Assembly (NCBI GenBank): GCA_030065015.1
Contig: JASJDU010000003.1
Span: forward strand, 1 to 64,000
Direction of reading: 5' to 3'
Source: Candidatus Caenarcanales bacterium
GTDB taxonomy: Bacteria > Cyanobacteriota > Vampirovibrionia > Caenarcaniphilales > Caenarcanaceae
Length of the DNA: 64,000 nucleotides
A program made the translations under genes and the position numbers. Below the pieces are notes generated by a model. It was given only the letters and a program-made list of their open reading frames with translations, was not told the DNA's origin and did not search any database. Shown here in pieces: positions 48,195 to 57,472 of this stretch (position 1 is the stretch's first letter; each line of letters begins with the position of its first letter).

Positions 48195-48673
48195 GTGAAT
48201 AATTTTCAGATAAGAGAAGCAGTAAGTGAAGATGTACCAGCTATTTTAAAATTGGTGAAATGTCTTGCAGAGTATGTGAATTTAATTCATGAAGTTACTG
48301 CGGTTGAAGAACTGTTCAAGAAAAACGGTTTTTCACAAAATCAGTATTTCAACTGCTTAATTCTTGAAAATCAAGGTAAAGAAGCAATAGGCTTCGCATT
48401 ATACTTTTTTAATTTTTCCACTTTTACTGGTAAACCAACTTTATATCTTGAAGATATTTTTGTTCTTCCTGAATACAGAAATAAAGGTCTTGGAAAAAAC
48501 TGTTTCAAAAAGTTGTTGAAATAGCAAATGAAAAAGATTGTGGAAGAATGGATTGGGCCGTTTTAAACTGGAATGAACCCTCTAGAAAATTTTATGAATC
48601 TCAGGGAGCTAGACCTGTAAGTGATTGGGTAATTTATAGGTTAGAAGAAAATCAACTAAAATTACAAAAATAA
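48195..48673 (+). pseudogene. GNAT-family N-acetyltransferase, frameshifted at an A-tract
   Basis: From a GTG at 48195, the first 109 codons give a GNAT start (IREAVSEDVPAILKLVK) and the acetyl-CoA loop region LYLEDIFVLPEYRNKGLGK. The frame then shifts inside A6 at 48494-48499. One more A would give GKKLFQKVVEIANEKDCGRMDW, then VLNWNEPSRKFYESQGARPVSDW and a stop at 48673, the normal end of a spermine/spermidine-type acetyltransferase. The full protein would be about 159 aa. Either a real single-base loss, slippage-rescued, or an assembly error. Confidence 0.8.
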
Positions 48674-48754
48674 ATATGTCAGATGATATATTCCAATTAA
48701 ACAATCTAAACAAATAGAGCAGATAACAAAATAAAGACGATCAATCAGCCAGAT

Positions 48755-48901
48755 TCACTTTTTGTCCAACTCACACTTAGGATTTACAATTCTTTTATGT
48801 CTACTCCAAGCTTCACAGATTTGCAAAAGAGCTTCATAAAAAGCCTTACTATCTTTGTCATTTGCTTTAAAGTCTATTGTTAATTTGTAGTTATCTTCCA
48901 T
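48755..48901 (-). CDS. 48-aa mini-protein translationally coupled to the upstream gene
   Basis: A short frame starts at ATG 48901, sharing one base with the TGA stop of the 374-aa exported-protein gene (TGATG). It encodes a charged peptide beginning MEDNYKLTIDFKANDKDS and ending PKCELDKK, with a helix-like centre (AFYEALLQICEAW) and two cysteines. The TGATG arrangement is a classic coupling signal, and the composition resembles real genes here. There is no hydrophobic segment. Confidence 0.55.
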   Translation of the reverse strand: MEDNYKLTIDFKANDKDSKAFYEALLQICEAWSRHKRIVNPKCELDKK

Positions 48902-50016
48902 CATTCAATTTTAAAAAGGTCTAACGGGTTCAGAGGATTGCTTCCAACAGATATGCTAGAAGGTTCTATGTTAACTGAAATACCGGATATGCTCTCTGAT
49001 GGTTCTGACAAAACAGGACCGATTTTTATATTCTCAACTAAACTATCCAACTCTTGCTCAATTTTTACTGAGCCTTGAATAATGGATCCGGCTGGTAAAC
49101 TGCTGCTTGGATCTGAAGTACTTATTTCAAGGATATTATTGGGAAGTACTCTTGTGATGATTTCTTTTTTCCAGTTTTGACCAATATTAGATATCTTAAT
49201 AGAGTCCTCATTATTTTCCAGCATAAGTGGTACATACAGTTTTTCAACAGGAGTACTCTTTGGTGTTAGCGCAAATAAAGATACTTCTTTAACAATTGGT
49301 TGCCTATAAGAGTTTGAATTCCCTTCATTAGAACTACTTCTTTTAGACCTAGCTAAAGTTTGTCCAAAGGATTTGACATAAAAGTCTCGGCTTTTAGTTT
49401 CTTTCTTTCGAAGGAGTTTTTCTTTATTGAGAGCCTCAATATCATCAATATCTTGAGATGCTAGTGTTAATGAGTTAAAGCCGGCATAAGCTTCTGGAAT
49501 TCTTTTTGTAGGTTTCGTGAAAGCCCATGGTGATTCCCAAGCAATTGAAATAGTTTTAGGTAAACGAGTAGCATTATTCTTTTTAACTAGTATGGATTTA
49601 TCAGTTGAATGAATCTCTTCGGCAGCTTTTTTAGGTTCTAATTCTTTATTCTTATTAGATAGATTGCTACTATTTTTTTTCAATCTCAGTTTTATTATTG
49701 CTGTTAATGTTTCAGGTAATGATTTGGAGTTAAAGTCAGCAAAACTAATACCAATAACTTTATCTTGATCATCTTTTTCAATCGAAGCTATATATCCTTT
49801 AAAAATTACGTCCTTTAAAACTATTCTGTATAAATCCAGTTTATCCGAGCTGAGTGCGATAGGAATAAATAAACTTGGTTTACCAACTGGTACATTTGAA
49901 ACGGTAATTAAAACTTCTTTAGGCTCAATCTTTTGAGCGAAAGACTGAGCAGAGAATAAAAAGCTTACGGTTATCAGAAAGAGGTAAACACTTAGGTTCT
50001 TATTTTTAGTTTTCAT
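48901..50016 (-). CDS. exported protein with two similar beta-rich repeats
   Basis: Unrecognised, 371 aa from ATG 50016. The signal peptide ends near QSFAQ. Two regions resemble each other: about 47-113 (SLFIPIAL ... GISFADFNSKSLPETLTAIIKLRL) and 257-318 (KLYVPLML ... EISTSDPSSSLPAGSIIQGSVKI). Each looks like a beta-sandwich, similar in rhythm to cohesin-like domains, and they are joined by a Lys/Ser-rich linker. Probably periplasmic or surface-exposed. The stop is fused to the start of the 48-aa ORF. The 291-aa membrane protein gene lies 127 bases upstream on the same strand. Confidence 0.65.
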   Translation of the reverse strand: MKTKNKNLSVYLFLITVSFLFSAQSFAQKIEPKEVLITVSNVPVGKPSLFIPIALSSDKLDLYRIVLKDVIFKGYIASIEKDDQDKVIGISFADFNSKSLPETLTAIIKLRLKKNSSNLSNKNKELEPKKAAEEIHSTDKSILVKKNNATRLPKTISIAWESPWAFTKPTKRIPEAYAGFNSLTLASQDIDDIEALNKEKLLRKKETKSRDFYVKSFGQTLARSKRSSSNEGNSNSYRQPIVKEVSLFALTPKSTPVEKLYVPLMLENNEDSIKISNIGQNWKKEIITRVLPNNILEISTSDPSSSLPAGSIIQGSVKIEQELDSLVENIKIGPVLSEPSESISGISVNIEPSSISVGSNPLNPLDLFKIE

Positions 50017-50143
50017 ACTGGCCAATCAATTAAGAATCAATTATGTGGAATTATAAATTCTATAGTAAAAATGGACTTCGCTATTGAGATCGTTTAAATA
50101 GTCTGGATAACTTTGTTAATTGAAGATTAGAGCGAAATTGAAT

Positions 50144-51019
50144 TTACAAATTTTTTAAGAAGCATTTATTAATGAATTTTCTTTTTTTCCAACATCTAAT
50201 TGGTAAATGTTTTCTTCTCAATTTTAGTTCTTTGGATTGTATTGATTTTTTATATTGGTTATGCTCTATTTCTTTTGTATGTTTTATTTTTTCTATGTTT
50301 ATATTTTTTTCGGGTTTCTTGTATTTACCCTGCTGAATTGTTGAGTCTGAAAGCTGCTGAATATCATCTATATTGTCTAAACTATTTTTGTTACTAGTTT
50401 GAGAGAGAGAATTTGTTTTTTTCAAGTCTTTTGATTGATTAATAAATGTTTCTTTTGAGTTCTTATTCTGGGAATTCTTAGCAGAACTTACTAAGCTGGT
50501 TTTAGATAATTGAGGATATATAACCATTTGCTGGTTTTTCAGGTTTTGCAATTCTCTTGAGATAGAACTAAGTTGATTGGAAAAAATTTCAAATTCTTTA
50601 CCTAAATTATTTTTTATTCCTAGAATCGATTTCTTAATTAGTGGAAGGGTTTCATTTATTGAAGAAGTTGAAGATTCCACCTCATTCATCTTAAAAGCCA
50701 TGTTTGTATAGTTTTTATAGTTTGATCCAAGCGTTTTAAGTAAATTTGATTGAATTACAATGAGACCTAGATTGGATAAAAGTAAAAGAAACAACAAAAT
50801 AATGCTAATCAAAGTTAGTGAATTTGAATTTTTTGGCTGAGTTTTATCTTGCTTACTGGAAGTTGGATATAGCTCAGTAACATTGCTATCAGAATTATTA
50901 TTGATGCTAGCCTCATTTATTGGTGGGTTTTGGTTTATATGAGTTGAACCACTTACCATTTCACCTGGGTGTTGATGATTAGAATCACTCTTTGTTCGTC
51001 TGACTATATACTCTTCCAT
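50144..51019 (-). CDS. single-pass membrane protein with a long low-complexity region
   Basis: Unrecognised, 291 aa from ATG 51019, which has GTGAG nine bases upstream; a TTG seven codons earlier also opens the frame. An Asn/Ser-rich N-terminal tail of about 60 residues is followed by one strong membrane segment (about 67-89, LISIILLFLLLLSNLGLIVI). A predicted helical stretch comes next (SSTSSINETLPLIKKSIL ... ELQNLKNQQ), then a Lys/Asn/Ser/Gln-rich disordered tail ending in basic residues. Probably an envelope-anchored structural or adaptor protein working with the exported protein that follows. Confidence 0.6.
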   Translation of the reverse strand: MEEYIVRRTKSDSNHQHPGEMVSGSTHINQNPPINEASINNNSDSNVTELYPTSSKQDKTQPKNSNSLTLISIILLFLLLLSNLGLIVIQSNLLKTLGSNYKNYTNMAFKMNEVESSTSSINETLPLIKKSILGIKNNLGKEFEIFSNQLSSISRELQNLKNQQMVIYPQLSKTSLVSSAKNSQNKNSKETFINQSKDLKKTNSLSQTSNKNSLDNIDDIQQLSDSTIQQGKYKKPEKNINIEKIKHTKEIEHNQYKKSIQSKELKLRRKHLPIRCWKKRKFINKCFLKNL

Positions 51020-51189
51020 GGAGATAGGCTCACAAAGCAATCAACTAAGTAATATGAAGCTTGAAATCCTATTTATCAAGCCGATTGAAAACCTCTTAAA
51101 TTACTATCTCTATACCCCTACAAGCAAAATAAAGTCTTCCATTCAACCTACGCTCTTACAGATCGCCTGATTAGCCTATACAAGTTGGA

Positions 51190-51972
51190 CTACTTGAGTA
51201 ATGAATAAAAAATAAAAGACAGTACATAATTCAATGCAAATAAACATATCAAGCATGTAACCACAGCTTTTGTAGTAAAACGCCCCACTCCTGCTGCTCC
51301 TCCGGAGGCCATCAGTCCAAAGCTACACGCAATAGAGGCAATAACCGCACCAAAGCATATAGACTTTACTGAGCTTGCAAAAAAGTCATAAATATCAATA
51401 TATCTTTTGACTGATGAAACGAATGAAACTATTCCCACTTGAGCTATTAATTCAGCAACAACAAAGCCACCAAATAAACTAGAAAGAATCGCAACAACAT
51501 TGAGAATTGGCATAGATAGCATACAAGATAAAACTCTGGGTGATACAAGAAACCATTCGGGCTTTATTCTCATTATTTTTAGAGCATTTATTTGCTCTGT
51601 GATTTTCATTGTCCCAATTTCAGCGGCCCAAGCTGAACCAATTCTGCCTATTACAACAACAGCCGTAATTACTGGACCCAGTTCACGAACCTGTGCTAGG
51701 GCGTTAGTTCCACCAATTTCACTTAATGCACCAAAAGCTGCAAAGTGTTTTGTAAGTTGCAATGAGCTAACCATACCAATTGAAAAAGTCGTAATTATTA
51801 CAGTTGATATAGACTTCCAACTTGTTTCATAAGCGTGACTCCAAAACTCTTTTACATTCACATTGCCTTTAAATAAGTATCCGAGGCTACACTTTGTATG
51901 ATTGACAATTAGGCCGATTATCTCTAGGAGGTCGATAAAAACTTTTCTTATTGGCTGGCTGTCATCTCGCAT
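51190..51972 (-). CDS. mlaE: MlaE-family ABC transporter permease
   Basis: Permease of the phospholipid/lipid-trafficking ABC system between outer and inner membrane (MlaE; TGD1 in chloroplasts). The 260-aa protein has five hydrophobic segments, with the family's core LREVGPVITAVVVIGRIGSAWAAEIGTM-type region (here LGPVITAVVVIGRIGSAWAAE) and MKITEQINALKIM. The matching ATPase (mlaF) and MCE substrate-binding protein (mlaD) are not adjacent. Confidence 0.92.
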   Translation of the reverse strand: MRDDSQPIRKVFIDLLEIIGLIVNHTKCSLGYLFKGNVNVKEFWSHAYETSWKSISTVIITTFSIGMVSSLQLTKHFAAFGALSEIGGTNALAQVRELGPVITAVVVIGRIGSAWAAEIGTMKITEQINALKIMRIKPEWFLVSPRVLSCMLSMPILNVVAILSSLFGGFVVAELIAQVGIVSFVSSVKRYIDIYDFFASSVKSICFGAVIASIACSFGLMASGGAAGVGRFTTKAVVTCLICLFALNYVLSFIFYSLLK

Positions 51973-52100
51973 CTCTATTTCTTAAATTCTATAATGCAGA
52001 AAACTTGAAGTATTCGAATATTGTACTCTAACTAGTTATTTAAACAAGAAACTGTTGCCTAGAGAATATAAATTAGCTTTAGTAGTTACTAAAAATTTAA

Positions 52101-53825
52101 TTACTGTTCTTTATTTCTTGCAACTGATTCATTTAAAACAGTAATTAAATCGTTTTTCCCTGAACTTAAAAGTGATTGAGCAGCAGGATTAGCAACTTTT
52201 CCAATCCAGAATTCTGGATATACGGATAATGCAATAGAACTAAAAAACAATACAAGACAAGCAAAATTAATAGCGGTGCTGCTTAAACTAAAAGTTGTAC
52301 CTTTCTTTTCTAGCTTTGCTTTTTCATATACTTCTGAATGTGGATCATCAACAAACATTTTTTTTATCAAAGCAACATAGTAAAAAATTGCAATAACGCT
52401 ACTGAATAAAATCATAAAAGCCATTGTTAGACTCACTTGAGGAGTAACTGCGAAATTACTAGCTCCTAAATTGAAGGCTTTTACTAATCCCTCAGGGAAA
52501 ATTGATTTCAGGCTCGCATGAATACTCGCATCTAAAAGTACCAATTTTGCAATTAACATAGAAGGGAAAACAGCCGCCAAATTACCAACACAAAGCGTCA
52601 AGAAAATTGTTGTTTTGGGCTTAACTTTAAATAATCCTTTTATTGCATCCAGGCTATCGGAGTTTATTTCTTTAATATCGTTTTTATGGAACCAATTTTC
52701 AACTTTAATTAAAGAGAGAAATGCACCAAGGTTAACAATTACATACATCATTAAATAAAACATGCTTTGTCCAGCGGTCCAATCAGTACCAATTACAACA
52801 CCGGTAATAATATATCCAATTTGCGCAACAGAAGAATAAGCAAATAATCTTTTTAAGGAACCACCTCGCGATCTAAATACCTGTCTAGCACCAACAAAAT
52901 TACCAATGAACATTGATGCAATTGCCAAAAGCGCAAAGATATTACACCAAATACCAAATGAATCGGCGCTGGAAGCAAATAGCGTCCAGCCCAACCTACA
53001 GAAAATACCAAAAGCAGCAATTTTAGACACTGTAGCTAAAAAAGCTGTTGATGGTAAAGCCGCTCCATTATAAACATCCGGTGACCATAGATGAAAAGGA
53101 GCTAAAGACAATTTAAACGCTATAGCAGCAACCACTAATGACATTCCAAGGGAGAAGATAATATAAGGAAAAACACTATTGAATAAAACACCATTTTTAC
53201 CTAGAAGCATATTCGGGAATGCAGAAAAAGTAGTATTCCCCAGAGCAATACCGTAAAACAGAGAAATTGCAAAAATTAAACAAGCGGAAGCTATTGCACC
53301 ATTTAACAAATATTTGATGCCGGCTTCTCCGCTTAAACTATCTTTTTTCACATAAGCAACCAAGGCGATAGAAGAAAGACTTAAAGTTTCTAATGCAATG
53401 AATAATAAAACTAAATCATTTGTACTCACCAAAAATGATGCACCCAGAGAAGCTCCCAAAATTAAGAACTGGAATTCTCCTTTGGAAGTAATATCTTTAT
53501 TTTCAAGGAAAGTTGCAGTCCCAAAGTTTAAACACAGAAGAATTAAAAGAATTAACCCTTTTAAAAGAAGTGAAAACGAATCAGTTAAATAAGTACCTTT
53601 GAATGAATAAATGGACTCAGTAGATTCAAGTTGAGGAAATAACAGAATGCAAAAAGATAGACCTAAAGTTATAAGAGGAGTGTTAACAATCCAGGCATTT
53701 TTTGAATGTTTTTCACTTAAGCTAATAAAGAGTGAAAAAGCCATTGATAATAAAATACATAGTTCTGGAAAAACGGAAAGTATGTCGTTGTTATCAACAA
53801 TAGTCTTTAAAGAGTTGAAATCCAT
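52101..53825 (-). CDS. nuoN: NADH-quinone oxidoreductase subunit N (NuoN/NdhB-like)
   Basis: Proton-pumping antiporter-like subunit of complex I, 574 aa with about 14 membrane helices. Diagnostic sequence includes FIALETLSLSSIALVAYVKKD with the conserved Glu, SGEAGIKYLLNGAIAS, FKLSLAPFHLWSPDVYNGA and AYSSVAQIGYIITG, with conserved Lys/His in helices. It is slightly longer than usual at the C-terminus (loop with DPHSEVYEKAKLE). It stands alone; other nuo genes are outside the window. Indicates a respiratory chain. Confidence 0.94.
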   Translation of the reverse strand: MDFNSLKTIVDNNDILSVFPELCILLSMAFSLFISLSEKHSKNAWIVNTPLITLGLSFCILLFPQLESTESIYSFKGTYLTDSFSLLLKGLILLILLCLNFGTATFLENKDITSKGEFQFLILGASLGASFLVSTNDLVLLFIALETLSLSSIALVAYVKKDSLSGEAGIKYLLNGAIASACLIFAISLFYGIALGNTTFSAFPNMLLGKNGVLFNSVFPYIIFSLGMSLVVAAIAFKLSLAPFHLWSPDVYNGAALPSTAFLATVSKIAAFGIFCRLGWTLFASSADSFGIWCNIFALLAIASMFIGNFVGARQVFRSRGGSLKRLFAYSSVAQIGYIITGVVIGTDWTAGQSMFYLMMYVIVNLGAFLSLIKVENWFHKNDIKEINSDSLDAIKGLFKVKPKTTIFLTLCVGNLAAVFPSMLIAKLVLLDASIHASLKSIFPEGLVKAFNLGASNFAVTPQVSLTMAFMILFSSVIAIFYYVALIKKMFVDDPHSEVYEKAKLEKKGTTFSLSSTAINFACLVLFFSSIALSVYPEFWIGKVANPAAQSLLSSGKNDLITVLNESVARNKEQ

Positions 53826-53958
53826 TATTTAATTTTCTAACTTATGTTGGTACGATTTTACAGCTAAGTTAACATTTACATCAAACTAGGATGGTGTAAA
53901 TAATTCAACAGTTGTTTCCATTCGGTCAATATTCATTTGCTAAGTAAGTATTGAGTTT

Positions 53959-54657
53959 ATGTCTAAAAGCAAGCCTAAAGTAAGTATAGTCAAATCAAAA
54001 TATGCAAATCTATATAGCGTTGCCAATGCTTTGTCCGCTATTGGCGTCGAAGCTCAAATTACGGATGATAGAAAAGAAATACTATCTGCTGATTCTTTGA
54101 TATGTCCTGGAGTTGGTTCTTTTTCACAAGTTAAAAGTTATTTTGATTCTCATAAGCTTACTGATTCCATCTCTGAGTTCATTAATACATCAAAGCCATT
54201 TCTTGGAATTTGTGTTGGAATGCAAATTCTTTTTGAAAAAGGTTATGAAGGGAAACAACCAACAAAAGGATTAGCTTTTTTTGAAGGAGAAGTAGTTTCA
54301 TTGCCTCCAAACAAAGTCTCAAGAATTCCACATATTGGTTGGAATACTCTTTCATTCAAGCCTTTAAATAATAAAAAAGCATTGTTTAATTCTTTTAATG
54401 AATCTGCCGAAGATGTTTACTTTGTTCACTCTTTTTATTGTTCTGCAAAAAATAAAAAAGATATACTCGCATCTGCTCAATTGGCTGAAAATTTTGAGAT
54501 CCCTGCAATCATAGGTAAAAATAATATTTATGGTATGCAATTTCATCCAGAAAGAAGCGGGAAAGTGGGTCTTCAGCTATTAAAAGCATTTGTTAGTCTT
54601 TCTTCTGAGCACTCTGAAAATCCATCTCAAAATATCAAAGAATTCAAAATTGATTGA
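53959..54657 (+). CDS. hisH: imidazole glycerol phosphate synthase glutamine amidotransferase subunit
   Basis: HisH supplies ammonia to HisF in histidine synthesis. Class I glutaminase of 232 aa: the nucleophile in FLGICVGMQ (C85), catalytic His/Glu in YGMQFHPERSG (H196, E198) and the GVGSFSQ oxyanion region. It is about 25 residues longer than usual at the C-terminus (SSEHSENPSQNIKEFKID), and these extra codons overlap the convergent maltokinase-like gene by 31 bases. hisF is not adjacent. Confidence 0.94.
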   Translation: MSKSKPKVSIVKSKYANLYSVANALSAIGVEAQITDDRKEILSADSLICPGVGSFSQVKSYFDSHKLTDSISEFINTSKPFLGICVGMQILFEKGYEGKQPTKGLAFFEGEVVSLPPNKVSRIPHIGWNTLSFKPLNNKKALFNSFNESAEDVYFVHSFYCSAKNKKDILASAQLAENFEIPAIIGKNNIYGMQFHPERSGKVGLQLLKAFVSLSSEHSENPSQNIKEFKID

Positions 54658-55841
54658 TAGAGTTCTTGATTTTCTTCATCATTCTGCAATCTGTAATGAG
54701 TCAGTCTAATAATAGTTTTTTCTATAAGTTTCGCTTTCAATAGATTGTTAGGTTCTTCCGGCAATGGAAAGTTTATTGAACTTAAATATGCTTTTTTACA
54801 GCTCTCTTCTAAATTGTTTATTATTTCTTCTATATCAGCAATCATTCTGCCTTCAGTTGATCCAATCAAAGATCTAATTGAAATTATGATATCCGCTAAA
54901 TCACCAATTGGTGTGTTGATTTGCGAATTCAATCTTACAGAGTAGGGACTAACTGAATAAAAGTCCGTAATTTTAAGACCCTTGGTCGTTTTAAAAATTT
55001 GGTTTAATTCTAAATTACCGTGGCATCTGAGTTTTATTCCTAAAGAATTACCAAGCTCACGATTCAATGAATCATATATAGCTTCTATAGCTATCCCATC
55101 AAACTGTGAGTCGTGCTTTTGGATGAATCTATATAAACCTTGACGGAAAACTTCATAATCGCTTTGACTATACGGTGAAGAGTTTAAGAAACTACCTTCG
55201 TTATTAAAGGAAGAACGTTGAAAGATTTGATTATGCAATTGTGCAAGAGAAACCCCCAGAGCCTCAAACAGTTGACTTAAAGTATCTGTGGATAACTTGA
55301 TTGATTTTGTATCATGTATTCCTGATAAAGCTTTTAGTTCCTTAACAATCCAAGTTTCTAGATTCATAGAATTTTTATAAGTCTTATTTACTAAAGCTAT
55401 TGGAATATTAAGACTCTCTCTAGACCAACTTACAAAACCGATATATTCAGTTAAACAATCAAGCCGGTTTAAATTATCAATCAACTCCTCTCTCAATTTA
55501 TATCGAAGGTCATATGAATGCAAAAAAGATAATGAAAAATCTTCATTCAAGTTAATTCCTTCGACTTTTAAGGAGCTCACAATAATTTTTTCATCTATTA
55601 ATTGAGTATTGCTCGATTTGAAGACTTCGTTCAATTCTTTTTTATTAATTAGCCCATCGGATTGCATAACCGAGTAGTTGCCAGCATCTTGCTCAATTAA
55701 AAATAAATCTTTTCTTCCAATAGAGTCTAATTTGGGTAATCTGAGAGTATCGATTGGCTGTAAAACAGTTGGATTTAGAATCTCCAGGTATTCTCTTGAA
55801 CTAGCCGAAATGGAAGGTTTATTTGTGGAAGAAGTATTCAT
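54627..55841 (-). CDS. maltokinase-like protein lacking catalytic residues (probable pseudokinase)
   Basis: Protein of 404 aa whose C-terminal half matches the aminoglycoside-phosphotransferase/maltokinase fold by eye. LFEALGVSLAQLHNQI aligns with the LGRRTAELH helix, and RCHGNLELNQIFKTTKGLKITDFYS aligns with the HGDLHLGQVL...DFEGEP block. PIGDLADIIISIRSL aligns with SPLRDVAGMLRS. The catalytic HGD is HGN (274-276), the following His is Glu, and DFEGEP is DFYSVS, so phosphotransfer seems unlikely. The N-terminal 120 residues look divergent. It may be a regulatory relative of trehalose/glycogen-pathway maltokinases. It overlaps hisH tail-to-tail by 31 bases. Confidence 0.65.
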   Translation of the reverse strand: MNTSSTNKPSISASSREYLEILNPTVLQPIDTLRLPKLDSIGRKDLFLIEQDAGNYSVMQSDGLINKKELNEVFKSSNTQLIDEKIIVSSLKVEGINLNEDFSLSFLHSYDLRYKLREELIDNLNRLDCLTEYIGFVSWSRESLNIPIALVNKTYKNSMNLETWIVKELKALSGIHDTKSIKLSTDTLSQLFEALGVSLAQLHNQIFQRSSFNNEGSFLNSSPYSQSDYEVFRQGLYRFIQKHDSQFDGIAIEAIYDSLNRELGNSLGIKLRCHGNLELNQIFKTTKGLKITDFYSVSPYSVRLNSQINTPIGDLADIIISIRSLIGSTEGRMIADIEEIINNLEESCKKAYLSSINFPLPEEPNNLLKAKLIEKTIIRLTHYRLQNDEENQELYQSILNSLIF

Positions 55842-56129
55842 TAGTTTTTAAATTATTGTTGATTGCAACCCATTTTGAAAGATATCCAATTGAAGATGGA
55901 ATATTTTATTTCATTTCAATTAAATATAAAGATTCTTGAGATCTATATATTTTTCTATAGCTTTTTTGGGAGGCTGTTCACACAACCTTTGCTCCTATGA
56001 AGAAAAATTAAACGCTTATTGAAGCTTCAGAATACCACTTGACATCTTGCTTTCAGAGGGTTTTGCCGAATAGCATTAATATTTGACTGGAATTTAAGAT
56101 AAGTAGACTTATAAGAAAAATATAAACGA

Positions 56130-57458
56130 ATGAGAATACTCGTTATAGGTAGTGGGGGGAGAGAACACGCTTTAGTTTTATCTCTATCTCTGAGTCAACA
56201 TGTTGAAGAAGTTTTTTGTTGTCCTGGAAATCCCGGGATATCTCAACTTGCTCAATGTTCACCAATTAAAGTTGACGATTTTGCTAAATTAGCTGAGTTT
56301 GCTGCATCTCAGAAAATAGATCTTACAATTGTTGGACCCGATGATCCTCTTGCCGATGGAATAGTTGATTTCTTTGAGGAGAGAAACTTAAAAATCTTTG
56401 GTCCAAGAAAGGATGCTGCAAAATTAGAGTGGTCAAAATATTTTGCTAAAGAGTTTATGCTCAGAAGAGGTATTCCAAGTGCAAAATATGCTGCTTTTGA
56501 TAGAAGAGAACACGCAATTGCATACGCATATTCCAGACAACTTCCGGTTGTAATTAAGGCAGATGGCCTCGCTAGAGGGAAAGGAGTGGCAGTTGTTAAC
56601 AGTTATGATGGGGCAATTGGGGCTATAAATAGTTGCTTTGATGGTAAATTTGGCGAAGCTGGCAAAATGGTCATTATTGAAGACTTTTTGCCGGGAACTG
56701 AAGCTTCTGTTTTTGCAATATGCGATGGTGAAAATTATGCACTTTTACCAACAGCTCAAGATTATAAAAGACTTTTAGATGGAAACAAAGGGCCGAATAC
56801 TGGAGGTATGGGGGCACGCTCACCTAATCCACTCATTGATTGGGAAACACTAAAGAAAATTGAAAAAACAATTATTCAACCCACACTTCTTGGGATGAAA
56901 GAGGAAGGAAGACCTTATAAAGGCTTTCTCTATGTGGGGGTAATGCTAGACCAAAATAAAGAACCATTTGTTGTTGAATTTAATAGTAGACTTGGAGATC
57001 CTGAGACACAAGTCGTTTTACCGCTTTTAGAGTGTGATCTGTTTGAAGTTATCTGGCAAGCGAGTGAAGGTAACTTGGGCTTTTTTAAGGGTATACTACC
57101 AAGCGCGGAAACGAGCGGCAACGGAGCTGCTGTATGTGTTGTTATGGCAAGTCAAGGGTATCCAGATAAAGTAGCGGCAGGAATGCCAATAAGGTTTAAG
57201 GTTGGTTTTTCATTGGGTTCACAATCTCAATTATTAGACCAAACCAAAGAAGTCGATCCTAATAGAGCTAAAATACTTTTGTTTCACGCTGGAACAAAGC
57301 TTGATAACCAGAGGAATTTGATTACCTCCGGGGGAAGAGTTTTAGGAGTTACAGCCTTAGCCCAAAACCCAGAAGATGCAAAGGAATTTGCTTACAAGGC
57401 GGTGAATAAAATTGATTTTGCCGGAAAACAAAACAGGTTGGATATTGCTGCTGACTGA
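56130..57458 (+). CDS. purD: phosphoribosylamine-glycine ligase
   Basis: PurD joins phosphoribosylamine and glycine, second step of purine synthesis. ATP-grasp enzyme of 442 aa: MRILVIGSGGREHAL at the start, the FGPRKDAAKLEWSK region, KADGLARGKGV as ATP loop, NTGGMGARSPNP, and VVEFNSRLGDPETQV with metal-binding Glu/Asn. The C-terminus (ILLFHAGTK, SGGRVLGVTALA) is typical. The gap of about 290 bases upstream contains no riboswitch-like structure that I recognise. It converges on the DUF3326 gene, 14 bases away. Confidence 0.96.
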   Translation: MRILVIGSGGREHALVLSLSLSQHVEEVFCCPGNPGISQLAQCSPIKVDDFAKLAEFAASQKIDLTIVGPDDPLADGIVDFFEERNLKIFGPRKDAAKLEWSKYFAKEFMLRRGIPSAKYAAFDRREHAIAYAYSRQLPVVIKADGLARGKGVAVVNSYDGAIGAINSCFDGKFGEAGKMVIIEDFLPGTEASVFAICDGENYALLPTAQDYKRLLDGNKGPNTGGMGARSPNPLIDWETLKKIEKTIIQPTLLGMKEEGRPYKGFLYVGVMLDQNKEPFVVEFNSRLGDPETQVVLPLLECDLFEVIWQASEGNLGFFKGILPSAETSGNGAAVCVVMASQGYPDKVAAGMPIRFKVGFSLGSQSQLLDQTKEVDPNRAKILLFHAGTKLDNQRNLITSGGRVLGVTALAQNPEDAKEFAYKAVNKIDFAGKQNRLDIAAD

Positions 57459-57472
57459 ACGTTCCCCATTTA

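Noticed and set aside
55842-56129. Purine or folate-type riboswitch upstream of purD
   Set aside because: A GGAG/CTCC pairing near 55970-56000 is present, but no purine or tetrahydrofolate core sequence is recognisable.
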